Below, piece by piece: positions 1 through 12,600 of a DNA stretch of 64,000 nucleotides. How positions within the stretch are numbered: the first letter of the stretch is position 1; every line of letters starts with the position of its first letter. The stretch covers positions 57,515 to 121,514 of the forward strand of contig LSRX01000675.1 of assembly GCA_001939145.1 (NCBI GenBank), in the 5' to 3' direction. The translations under genes were made by a program, and so were the position numbers. Under the pieces are notes generated by a model. It ran no database searches, was not told the origin of the DNA, and was given only the letters and a program-made list of their open reading frames with translations. Source of the DNA: Symbiodinium microadriaticum (taxonomy: Eukaryota; Sar; Dinophyceae; Suessiales; Symbiodiniaceae).

Positions 1-3000
1 ATTGACGCCAGGCTCTAAGTGCTCAGGTTCGAAGCTGGGACCAGACAGTCCGTCCCAGCAAAGCAGCTTGGCCGCAAGGTCTGGGGGGTTACTCTGAAGC
101 ATGCCAATCGATACTTTAATAAGCTAAGCAGGAAAGCTCTCGTCGCATTTCCACTGTCAAGCCGCGTAGGAAGCGTGAGAAAGGCCGCAAGACCCTAGGC
201 TCACCTCAGGAGCCAAGCAAAGCCAGTAACATGAGGCTGGGAGGACACCGTGGGGATCGAGTAGGCGAAGCTCAGCACCCTGGCTTCACAAGCCCTGCAA
301 GCCTCCTAGGTCTCCTCCTAAACCTCCCATGCGCTTAATCACTTGTAAAACTTGTAATTGTACGGATTTCGGTCTGCCCTGGACCTTGCTGTTAGTCACC
401 TGCAGGAGATGAGGCTGCGGCGCGCAGTTCAAAAGAGAGGCTTCAAGGTCTTCTACACGATAGGAGAGCCCAAGGACAATGGGTTCGGTGTTCCCCGTGA
501 AAGGTGGGGTTGCTTGGCTATTGTTGACAAAAGACGTCAGGTTAGGTTCCTCAAAGATTTGTTGGAGTTCATTTGCAGGTCAGTTGTCTCCAGGTTGAAG
601 GGTGGTCTATTGCTAACTTCTATGCTCCTGTTAGGACACGGGGCTGCTGCTGAAGCTGAGGTTTGCGAATCTCTCCTAGACCTACTCAGGCTGAGTCATG
701 GCGAGGTGATGGTGACTGTCGCTTGGCCAACAGATTCATCCGAGGTATCCTTCTCGGTGGCTGGTCTCACTTGCAGCTCCTCGCCACGCGACACTTGCTG
801 TCGGCCGTCATGGCCTCTAGCGACAGAAGCAATCAGAGATGGAACGGCCATCGGGGTCATTCGGTCCATACCTTGTGTGGGTCTTTGATCGACCTTTGTG
901 AGGGTTGGAGGGCTCACCATTTTGATAGGTTTCTGCAATCCGATAGACGTGAGAATGCTGATTGGCATTCTATTGCTGATTGGATGCAGCAGTTCCGTAA
1001 GGTTGCTCTTGAGCTCGGTCCGTCGCTCTGCTTTCCGCCGCTAGCCCAGCTTGGCGAACACCAGGCTCTGAGGACCGTTGCACATGGGGATGTGGCGACC
1101 GTGGCTCGTGGGACCATGTCTGTTGGCAGTGCCGTTGAGGCCCTCTACTCTTCGTAAGCCTAGGTCACCGTTCATGTCACGACTTGGTGGTGTTTGACCA
1201 CGCACCAGGAATCGGCAGTTTTCTCAGGACGTCCAGGCTTGGCTGGTCACGGTTGCTAAGGATTTGAAAGGACAGGCATGGGCCTGTCTCATGGTCCTTG
1301 GCTCTTTGGCAGGTCAGTGATGAGGCTTCGCCTCGTCTCTGTTGTGGAGACTCGTTCCCTTACTAGGTGGCAGTGCTCGCCATCGCCTTTGGGTCACTAC
1401 GGGTCAGTGAGCACCACGTACCTTGGTCGAGCTGAAGCCCAGCTCTTCGTCTTCTTGACGTTCCAGGGATTCCAGGTGATCCCAAGGTACCAGGTTGCGG
1501 GTCTGGACTGGCAGGGAGTGCAACCTCTTTTTCAGCAGTTTTCAGCCCTTGTCATGGAGGCATCGATAAGGCGCCGTTCACCAATCCAAATTTACGACGA
1601 CGAAAACCACGTGATGAGTCTTCGTGGAGGGCGTGTCCGAGTTCACGCGAAGACGGGTGTGGCGCCGTCTCCACAGGGAAGTCCCTCCAAGCGCTGCAGT
1701 GCGCCTTCGAGGCCCGTTTCCAGGACTCTGCTGTGGGCTGATTATGTTGCTGTTGCGCTCCGCTGGTGCAGTCACAGCCGCACCGCAACTGCAATCGCAT
1801 CATGCCGAAATGCCCCTAGCTAAACATGACTTCTCGCATGCAGCTGTCTTGACGGAGGGATGGTGCTCTCAAGATGAAGGTCCTGCTCAAAGTGGCAAGG
1901 TTTTCGTGGCTTGGGTCACTTTAGGTTGCTGGGTAGTCGGTCTCCTGCTGACAGTTCGCTTGGTGGAGTGGCCCCTACCGAAGCCACCGAGCAGGTTTTA
2001 CGAGCCAAGCAGTCCGAAAAGACTTCAGTGCGTCTCTGTCACCAAGGCCGTGGTCGCAGACAGTGTGTTGCGGCTAGGCGGGTAGGTGATAGACATGTTG
2101 CTTGGGGTCGGCATTGGATCAAAGCTCTGCTGCCAGGAGCCGCTCTACACACAGTTGAAGGCGCCAAGTGCGCCTGTAGAGGGCCCGACGAAACGGGTGT
2201 TTTTAGCAGGCGCGCTTAGAGGTGGTGGTGGCCAAGGCCCCTGACGGCCAACTAGATGACTTGCGCTCAACGCCAGTCCGCCATCTCGCCCCAAGTTGCA
2301 GCAGGCCAATGTGCGCATCGGGCGGCCTTTGTGCCTTCGGGGAGGATAGTAGCTTCCGTCTAAGGCAGTTGGGTCTGCAGAAGTTTCAAGGCAGCCGTTC
2401 TGTCCACCGGCCTGGTGTCCTTGAAACTGGGACACGAGTTCGGCAAGTGCCTGAAGGAGGCGTTCGTCTCGCTTCCGAGCTGTGGCGTTAAAGCCTCCTT
2501 CATGACTGAAGCCAGCCTGCTTGCTGATCTCGAAGCGGGGAAAACCCAGACGGGGATCGTGTCTTGGGTTCATGACTCTGCAAGTGTTCTGGCTCTCCAA
2601 GAGCTCGCACAGGTTCACAAGATTACCAAAGCCTTCGCTTTGTTAGTCACTGAGGCTGTCGAGGGCAGCAAGGATAGGATGTTTGTAGTCCGCTAAGGTC
2701 TGAAAGGCCAGGTCAAGAAGCTGCACGTCGCAGCTCTGGCCGGTTCACTGCCAGCCGTCCCGCGGGAGCCGGTTGTCAAAAGTACTGCTGAGCCGACCGA
2801 GGTCAAGCTCACGACTTTTCGCATAAGCATTCCAGAAGTGCTTGTCACCAGGTCAGTGGGCTGCAGTGCAGAAGTCTCCAGGAAAGGCTGCCTCAACGCT
2901 CTGTGATGGGGTCCATGTTCACTCCACATACGGATGGCTCTGCAGCCAGCATACCTTGAGCTTGAGATTGTAACTTGCTTTCTAGGTTGTGCCACGTGTG

Positions 3001-3170
3001 CACGGCTGACCCTTGACTAGTGTAGCTCTTTGAGTTGCAGGCCTGTGGCTGGACGGTCAGCGCGCCCCTTCGTCGGGACTGGGAGAGCGCGAACTCGCAA
3101 ACCCGTAAAACAGCGGGGGGGGGCCTGTGCGAGATTGCTTTTGCAAGTCCGGTAAAGCCGGGTTCACATA
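1..3170. other. stretch with no supported gene
   Basis: Many overlapping short ORFs lie on both strands, but none shows a recognisable domain or a codon pattern that stands out. One ORF at 2415-2696 (93 aa, plus) has a fairly protein-like composition but matches no family I know and lacks a convincing start. I treat the whole stretch as intergenic or intronic. Confidence 0.5.
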
Positions 3171-3177
3171 GCATCAG

Positions 3178-3216
3178 TGTTAGTAATAGTAGTAATGGTA
3201 GTAGCAGTCGTAGCAG

Positions 3217-3253
<37 letters not shown>

Positions 3254-3261
3254 AGCAGCAG

Positions 3262-3302
<41 letters not shown>
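3178..3302. repeat. TAG/GTA trinucleotide microsatellite
   Basis: About 125 bp of nearly pure TAG/GTA triplets, interrupted by a few CAG, CGT and GGA variants. It generates spurious poly-Ser, poly-Val and poly-Thr reading frames on both strands. Confidence 0.95.
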
Positions 3303-3455
3303 CGCGCCCTCCCCCCACCAACTACCTCTGCTACAAACTCTCTTGAGAGCACATCCGCTTCACTCGGTATTTAATGTACGTTCGTGGTGTCGTACCACTT
3401 CTTCTTGCCGCAAAATCCACTCCCGGATGTTGGAAAAATTGGGCTTCGGATTGGG

Positions 3456-3506
3456 NAGTAGTAGTAGTAGTAGCAGTAGCAGTAGCAGTAGCAGTAGCAG
3501 TAGCAG

Positions 3507-3541
<35 letters not shown>

Positions 3542-3560
3542 TTATTATGATGATGATGAT
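3456..3560. repeat. second TAG/CAG triplet array, with an ambiguous base
   Basis: The array starts at the only N in the window (3456) and runs through alternating TAG and CAG triplets, followed by ATT/ATG triplets. The N beside a microsatellite suggests an assembly compromise, so the true array length is unreliable. Confidence 0.9.
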
Positions 3561-3603
3561 GATTTGTAGTAGTATGAGTAATAGTCATAGTATTACTTTT
3601 CGT

Positions 3604-6600
3604 ATTAGCTAGTCAGCCGTCCGACCCGCTCGCGGCAACCGCGAACATTCTGGGGCTCCCTACAAGAGATGCATGATCAGCCAGAATTTGCAATCTTTCA
3701 ATCTGCACACACGTACCGTAAATTACTTGCATGTCGTTCAGGCCACCATCGGCTACACTGGCCCGGGTTGACGATGGCACAAGCGTTTTGGCAACATATC
3801 TTCAGCGCCAATGGGCCAATACCTCGGTCCCACCAAAAACATCATGACATATATGGTCATCCTACACAGGGAGAGAGATGCTGAAACACATTCCAAACTG
3901 ATTGGTAACACATAACATGGCATACCCGGAACCTTCCAGCACAGGATGCGAAAGCTTGGGCCTAGTTAGAGGGTATACATTAAGCAGCTGAAACGACTGC
4001 TTACGAATGATCGCACTTGTGGACTTGAGCAAGAGCAAGATAGAGCGCCAGACCCTGGAAATAGCTGGCGCACTTCGTACCATCCACAGCCTCCACACCC
4101 CACTGAGGGGGTCTTGCCATAAGCAAGGCCAAGGCACGTGCATCTTGAATCCCACTCCTTGGAGGGAGCAACCGAATACAAGGAGGCGGTTGAAACGGGC
4201 TCCTGCTGACTTCTCTTCCAATGGGCAGTGAGACAAGGAGTGCAAAGGCCCTCCAGAGGGCTTCAGATTCGGAATCCTTACATGGTCAGAAAATGACTAT
4301 CACGACAGGCAGCATGCAACAGGCGTTGTCCTCAGACTTCTCCGTGTTTCCACTGCATCGGGCAGTCGATGCCAGGCTGCAGATCTGCAATGTTTGATCG
4401 CGAAGACGAAGTCGCAAAGTCGGAAGACAGTGATCCGCATCTTATTGTACGTACGGTGTAGTGACGAACTGGCACACTGGCGTTGCATTCGGACTGATCG
4501 GACCAGCCGTTCGCCGGCACAGGTCTCGTACGGAAGGTCCAAGTTGTGTGGCAGATATATTGGAAAAATCAGCTGTCTTGTCCGAGCATCGGTAAACAGT
4601 GCAATGCTGGTTCTCAAAGTTGTGTGTCGGTAGGGCATCAAAGATGCTCCTGCCAACACAGCGAGATGTCTTAGCTTTCTCCGACCTTTTCCAGCTAGAT
4701 GCGGGCGCGAGGGGTGTAGCTCATCGGGAAAGCGTTGCTGTGACGTCGGATGAGGCAGCATGGCCTGCCATGTACAAACAGTGCATCTTGCTAAAGCTGA
4801 AAGATCTGTAGCTGATTTGCGGGATTGTCAAGCTCAAATCCAGGATTCCGTGTGCTCACAGGCAAGTCGTGTCATGTCAGGCTAGTAGTGGCTGTTCTTC
4901 AGTCTTGTGTTCCGCACTGGCTTCCTAGAGCTCTCGATGCTCGCTCGTAGTTGCATTCCTCAATTTGGAAGGACAAGTGAAGAGGTCCAGGAATGGAAGT
5001 GGTGTCGAAAGTCGCAATATGCTCTGCAGTCTGATGTAAACATAGCAGTGGAGGCATCTGCTTTCTTACATGTTTTGAGCACAACCTGTCTCTGAGGCTG
5101 GAGACAACCCCCCCGAGACTCTAATGTTTCACAGGCCGAATCGAGTGCAGCGGCAAGTGCGATGCATACAGGAAAACAAGAGAAGGAGCTAGTGCCTGGA
5201 AGACTCTTCAGCCCTGCTTCTTGAAGGGTAGCTTGCATCGGGCTGCATCTGCCGTTTTGGAGATGCAGCGGTTGGACGGCAAGTGCACCAGTGCCCAGGC
5301 CAGAGTTAGCTGCAAAACCTGCGAACCTGGATGGCCTCAGTGTCACTTGGAAGCACTAGCATTGCTCACCTTGCGTGTAAGCGTAGTGTCGAGGCACAAT
5401 GAGTGTAGTGCCGGTCGTATGGTTGAAATTGTCGTCTGCTTGGGATCTGACGTTTGAAAGTCCAAGAGTAATGCATCATGTGGTTCTAATTTCTAATCGA
5501 TGCTCGTATGGGTTCGCAGGGTGGTCCGGAATGTGGTGCATGGTGTGCACGGTGGGGCTTCACTGCGTCCACACTGAAACTCCCTCAGTCATCATGCGTT
5601 CACTTGCAAACTTTGCCGCTGTAGTCACGCGGAATTGCGAAACAAGCTAGACTCCCTAGACAAGTGGGTGAAGGAGTCGATTGCTTGGAGCGAGGGCTGA
5701 TGCGGCATTATTCCAGCCAAGGATGCTGCTGACGAGGCTGCCTTCATGTGAGCTTTGGGAGACTGATGTGGATGGCAACAATGCAACTAGCAAAGCATAG
5801 CAAAGCTCATGACCCGTGTGTTGTTGTTGATTGGAGAGATCGTGTACAGCATGCTGTTGCTGTGACAGGAAGAAGCCGAGAAATGTGTATGCCTGAAGTC
5901 CATGGTATCTTCTTGTCTGATCTAAACGAAAATGCAGTTTCAATAACAATACGACAGGTTTTGACAGTTTGAGGCGCTTTTGTTGCAAGTGTTCAGATTA
6001 AGCCTTTGGCCTTATCTGAGAGGTGTGGTTCTTGCAAAATGCTGGTTGTCAATGGTAGCTCATCCGCCTGTCATATGTTATGGGTTCGGCCAACATCCAG
6101 GTTATCTCACATCTTCGATGTGTCCTTGAGGGCAGGCGCCAGTTTTCGTCGGAATGTGATTTGTCAGGATGATGATTCAGAGGCGCAGCTGGTGTGTTCT
6201 GAGCCGAAGATGGGGTGTGCGACGGTATCTGAGGAGCCCACCGTCGAAACTTAATAACAAGGTTTTTTTTGACATTTGTGGCGACAAGCTGGATTCCAGC
6301 GAAGCCGATTGAATCAGTGCTAGTCAGCTTTCTTGCTCATAACACTCCAAACGCCAATCCAGCAAGAAGGTGTTGTTGCTTCGCATGGCAGGGCTCGATT
6401 GACTATGTGGAAAGCTGCAGCTTTTTGTCCTGAGCAGACTGCAGTTGTGGGTCGTGCTGCTCAGATGTCAGGTGAGACGGAAGCAGGAGAACGCCTTGGC
6501 TGCACTACGTGCATTAGAGGTCCCAATCCAACATCCGCTTACAGGGGAAGAGGGTGGGTGACTGCAGCTGCAGCTGCCAGCCTTTTCCATTCCCTTCGCT

Positions 6601-9600
6601 CCAGCTTTGCTTGAGATGCGCTGTAAAGAAGTTTGGCGAGAGTTCGCATGTTGTGTCGCTGGAAAGACGGAGGCCTCTTCGCCACAGCGCATGCTGTCTT
6701 CAGACGTTCTTGAAACATGAACCCCCGTGTTGTTGATGATCGGTGTAACAGAATTTGATGGAGTCCTTGCAAGTGGTTCATTGGCAGGAATTTGATCGAC
6801 TTGGTCGTGAAAGAGATGCGATGTTGGCGAAGTGTCTTGCAAGAGCTGTGTCTTTGTAACAGCAGTACAGGAAAGCAGAACTGGTATTTACATGTTTTCG
6901 GCTCGCGTGATGTGCTGCGCTGGAACCACGCAGGCTCTGTGCTTCCGCTTTGCATGGAGATCAGTTTTCAGGTACCGCCGGAAGTACGGAGACTGATGGG
7001 CACAGAGAGAACTGTTCCGGGCGAAACGGCCAGGAAAGAGGAGGTTTCTCGCGCCAGCACCGGCCGGTGCCAACGCAAAAAAAGCTTCTCAGCAATGCAT
7101 GCCTGGGTGCGAGAATCGTAAGAGTGGTTCCGTCAAGTCGAATATTGCATCCATGCAGTTAGAGCCCATTTTGCGAAAATTGTTCCGCAAATTTTCGGGC
7201 ACGTGACTTGCTCTGTCAAGCAGTGGGACACATGCATCCTGCCCACGAGCCTCACTTATATTTGGTGTTTTCTGTTCTGCAAAGCCTGACGTCAGCCACG
7301 CTCTGCAAATCGTTTGCAGCTTTGCGCGGTGGAAGTTCGTGCATTGTGCCTGTCCTATGACTTCCCGGAAGGCCTGGTGCAATCCTGTGCGGTAGGTCTT
7401 CACCTGCACATGCTTTTGTAGGGTCCCTGCAGTTCCTTGTGCCAGCCCCTGGCAAGCAGATGTTTTACTGCAGCACGCCGCATCCTGCACCACATGATCG
7501 GGCTTGTGCCTGTGTCGTGTCCGCTTGATAGCACTTGTATCGCAATGGGCAAACCAGACTGCAGTTCGACACACGTCTTCCATCATTCTGATGCTGCTTT
7601 CTGGGGCTGACTCCTTCGAGATTTCGAGGCTTGGAAGAATTTGGTGTTGCTGACGGCCGGATGGCAGGCAAGTGTTGCGAGAGACGTTGGTCACTGATGA
7701 CGGGGACTTGTATCTGCAGAGTCTGCAGTTATGACCTAGGCAGCATCGCCATGGTTGGGACTGGCATTCGCACTACGAGGCAGCACGTCGATGTGTGCTA
7801 GCGGATGCTACAAGTAGCGGATAGCGACCGAGACGCAGAGTTCTTCGGTACATCAAGAGCTGCTTTGCTTGCAAGAGCCTGGCATGCCTGGCCTTGCCTA
7901 GGCTGGAGGCCTTGGGCTGACCAAATGAAGGCCACTCGAGTTACGAGTTGAGAGGGTGCTCAGTATGATCTCACTGGGACAAGTTCTGTAGATTTTTGTA
8001 GATGCCAACGAACAACACGGCTTCCGATCCTGTCCTTTTCAGGCGATGACGCCAAAGGTCGATTGTCAGCAGGTGGGATTTGTGCCTTGCAGGCTAAGCT
8101 CTGCATCATGCTCTCGTGATTCGTGATCGCCAGCTTGTGTGACGTCTCAGCTGTAGCAATGCGAAACCCTCACAGCTGACAGGCTACACAGCACTTACAC
8201 TAAGCTTCTCTTCACTTACCCAGCTTTCACAGCCGCGTAGAGATATATGCTTTGCACCTTGGCGATGGGCTGTGCCCAAACCCGCCTCCATGGATCTTCG
8301 GCTTGGGCTTCTCGTTGTTGGCTTCTTTCTTTGCCATGTGGCTTTTGAAGCCTTGAACGAGATGCTGGTTGCTTGGGAGCAACTAGGGCAAAGCATGATC
8401 TGAAGAAATACTTGCCGTTTGCAATGCTTTCGGTTGGTCAAGATCTTGTGGAAGAGTGGAACACCCCAGGGGTCTTGACCACCAGCATCCCGTGTCGTGG
8501 GTTTTGTTGACACTTCGGGCATCTGCACCTTTCAGGTCACGCTGCCCAATGTTCCGCACAGCACCGAATTTGCATTCAGGTCAGATTTGCATGCTTGTTG
8601 CCGATGCATGGGCTTGTGCAACATGCGGACAAGGCACAGATAGCCACATAGCTCACAGCTACTTGAGAGAACATCTTTAAATTGCAAGCTCATACTTGTG
8701 GCCCATTACATGGCAAGCCTTGTCCCACTGCGACTGGACCAGTTTGGGAATACTGGCTTTATTGCAAGCCAAGCAGAGTTGAGGTGTGACCCTTTGGAGT
8801 GTTGCTGCGCAGTTTGGTCTTTGTACAATGGCGCCGATGACACGAGCACCGAGGGCCTTATTCACCAAAAGTTCCTGGTGGCCGCTACCTGGCTCGTTTC
8901 AACACTGGATGGAAGTTTACATTGAGCCGACCCAGGACAATCAATGTGCTGCATATTTAGAGGTGCAGGAAACCTTCGGGAATGCAAAGCTGTTCACAGT
9001 ATGAACCCGACTGGAATCGAAGCTGTGGTGCCAGAGAACGGCATAGTTCGCAAGTAACATAAAAAAGCCTGTCGAAGTGCCGCAACCTCCAGGTTCGTCA
9101 CGGTGTCGTGCATGGTGTGACTCGGTCAAGCATGAAACCCCGAATCGAGCAAAGTTTCTTGCTGGTGCTGTGCGCGTTCTGCCGGCAGCAGCTAGGTCTG
9201 GCCAGTCAAAATCCAGCGAGGAACATTTGATGAGGTCATGCAATAGATGCAGCAGGACCTGTGTCATCAAGTGGCTCATAGGTGCAGAACCTTTCTGAAT
9301 TACGTGGGCGTGTTGCGTGTTCAACTGAGGTTTTTGTCGAACGGCTTGTCGCAGTACTCTACACATCACGTGGAGTTCACCGTTAAGATTGTGGCCAAAG
9401 CTAGCAAGCTGCAGGATTCTTAGCTTTGATCAGGCTTCGTCATCGCTCGAACCACTTCTTCTGAAGCAGTTGTACAGTTGTACTGGCCAGTCGTCGGCTT
9501 TGGCAAGCAGCTTGTAGATACCAAGGGCTGCGCAAGATCCTCCATGAGCGACGAATCACATAGCTAGGTAAGGCTGATGACTTGAAAGGTTGCCCACAAT

Positions 9601-12600
9601 GCTGATCTCGGGCTTACTGGGCAACTCGAGTCACTTCCAGGCAGCTCCTTACCCTTCAGCACTGGCACTGGCCTTGCTGCTGACTCGGCCGCTCTGCATC
9701 TGGAGGCCTTGGATTATGCAGCAGCTTTGCTACTATGTGTGTCTTGGATGAATGATGTTTGTGCCCACAGCTGACGAACCGACAAGGCGGTTGGGGTTCA
9801 TGGCTCTTCGGACCAAGCGGCTCAAGTTGGGAGGGGGGCGCATCGGGCCCCATGATATCGAGGCAGGGACGGCTCTTTTCTCGTATGGTGGCGGTCGAGC
9901 GCCCAACGCGGCGAGCTCCTGGCAGGTGGTGGTGGGCAGCATGGCTTCTGTTTGCTTTTCGCTTAAATCACGAAATAGTTGCAGCACGATGTGTCCATGG
10001 CATCCAGGTATGTTGGCGCTCGCAGTGTCATGCATGTTCGATGGCTTGGCTTGCCACTGAGAGATCGTTGCAAGCATTCTTGTCAGAATTTGTTCGCGGT
10101 GTGACCCTCGGATACCCTCTGCAAAGACTTAGGGGAAGTGCGGAATCTGCATGTGGGGCGGGGGCTCGGGGATGGACGGGCGTGCCATGGCTTTCTGATC
10201 TTGCAGTGCTGAAGACTTGCTGTGTGGGAGCTGACAATGCGGGGCACGGACAGTGCAGTGCAGAGAGCTGCAGAAAACCCGTACCATGAGCTGCAGATAA
10301 CCAGGCGCACCGCAACATGACACCCAGTCACGCCCACGAAGATGATGAGGCCCACGGTACTAGACCACTATACCTCGGCCCACAATGCTTCAGAGCAACA
10401 TGTGCGCGGACGGCGTGGACCGGGAGTGAGCAAGGAGCCAGTTCAAAACTCGGATTGGGCTGATTGTCCAGATTCCACGTTTAAGTCCATGCACTTGTCG
10501 AGTTGCGGTTCTCGAGGTTCCAAACCTTCAGCAGAAGATCATGCGCACTGGGATTACCTCGACAGAGCTCATGATCCGAACCAACGCCGTCGGTTCACTG
10601 GCAGGCACTTCCTGAGTTGCACAATGCCTGGATCGTTATGGTCCGTGGCGTCCGGGCTAGGACTGAAGTGAGGAAGTGATCAGTAAGCAACAGACTTCAC
10701 GATTTCTTCAGGTGTTGCTGGCATCGTACTGAGTCGGGATGTGATGTCCATGGTTGCCTATGCAGGTGGGAAGCTTTCACGCTGATTGAGTGCCTGAGTT
10801 CGTTTTTGAGCCCACCCATGTCCATGGGGGCTATGTGAATTCCCGTTGTAAGGGGCATTTATGAGTTTGTAGATTCCGGCCGGCCGTAGCCTGTTGAATT
10901 GAAAGACTCCTCGGCCAGCCTTAGCATTAAAGTATTCAATAAAGATCCTACCTATATAAGATAACCTTGCGAAGCGTTGCCTCACCGTGTCCCCGAAAGG
11001 CGTTGGAGAGATTTATTGACTCGGTGGTCGTGGTCTCCTGTCCGTCCAACTTGGCGTTGAGCAGTATGTCTTTCAGGGGTTCAAGGCATCCTGCAAGATT
11101 CTAAAGGGTTGATCTGCTATCCCGCTGCAAAAGGCCAGCAGCCAGAGCTGTGGTGGCTCATCCCGTCGATCGGGTTGTCCTTGGCAGGCCGGTTTTCGCA
11201 ACTCAAGCGTGCTTTTCAGTGTGGGGGCTGGGGGGGACGGCCGTCAGAATGCGAGCTGCAGGCAGTGTTCTATGCTACACCGACCTGGTGGCCCATGCTG
11301 GATCTGTGGCGGCAGTGGGAGTGGCCACGCTTCGCAAGAGTGCCTCGTTGCTTCTTTCGTTACCTGGCTACCTAATGCCTCCAACGACTTACCTACTCTA
11401 CATACTTACAGTCGCTCTCGTGCGAGCTGAGGTATTTCTTGTTTCCAGGAAAGCCATTCAGTACTCTAAGTGGGCTTGGGCTCCTGGTCCTTACACTGGG
11501 CCTTCTTCTGGCAGAACGCCGTGCAACATCGCGCAGCAGAGCACAAGGCTGCTGCCATTCCGGGCAATTCTATTACTTGAGCTCAGTTCTCTGTTGGTGC
11601 AGTCCTGTGCAGGGTAGGGGCCGGGGCATTTGCAACCTGTCAGGCGGCAATGGCAACGAAAGGAATGAGAAAGAACACACTGCTCTGGCTGGCAGCTGGG
11701 GCCAGAGCAAGGCAGACTAAGATTTGCCATTACTTGCAAAAGCCACAGTTTTCAAGATTAGATGGGTTTCATGCGGGAGCAGCGATGTCCAATGCCCTTG
11801 ACAAGAAGCTGGAGCTCGAACATCAGTGGACGATCCGAGTTCACCATGCATGCAACTCCGTGCAACGACCATGGAGGGAGTAATTACAGTCTCTCGAAGC
11901 TCATGCTCCGGAATTGTCAGCAAAGCAAGTTGCTGGCTTTCGCTCGTCATGGTGTGCTTGGACTCTGATGCAGATCCGCGCACCGACACGCTGTTGAGGC
12001 ATCGGCCGCTGAAACTTGACTGCAGCTGCCAGGAGGTTGAACGCTGCAGCCAGGGAGGAGCAGCGTCTACGCGGCGGACGCAGACACAAAGATGGAGAAG
12101 CATCGAAGATCCAAGGTGAACAGTAATGCCAGTGTTCACCCATAGAGTAATTCGAGCGGAAGGCTCCGGCTTCCATGCTCGGGGCAGATATGCCACGGAC
12201 TTGATAGGTGCTCGAGCTGAAACGTGCAGGACAGGACAGGAGCTTCCGCAGCTGAGAATCTAGGAGGGCTTTTGACCCGCACTTTGCAGGCGAATGCAGT
12301 TGAAGCCTGGGCGGTTGCCTCAGAGAGCCAGCCTTGCTCAAGCTGCTATGTTTGCTGTGTTTCTGTGCGGATCTGTGCGGGGTGTGTGGGGCTAGACGAT
12401 CTCTTCATTTGCTCGGGCACACGTACAAAAAGGGATTCAATACATCCAGGGCGGTCGGGGAATTCTTTGGGTCACTCCTGCTTTCGAAGGTTCGACGTGT
12501 TGTCGTTGCACACGGGCTTTGTCCTTGGGCTGACGGAGCACTGAGGCCTTCGCCATGCGCCGTGCTTGTGCGATCACGTATTGCTGATGTCTAAAGCTGT

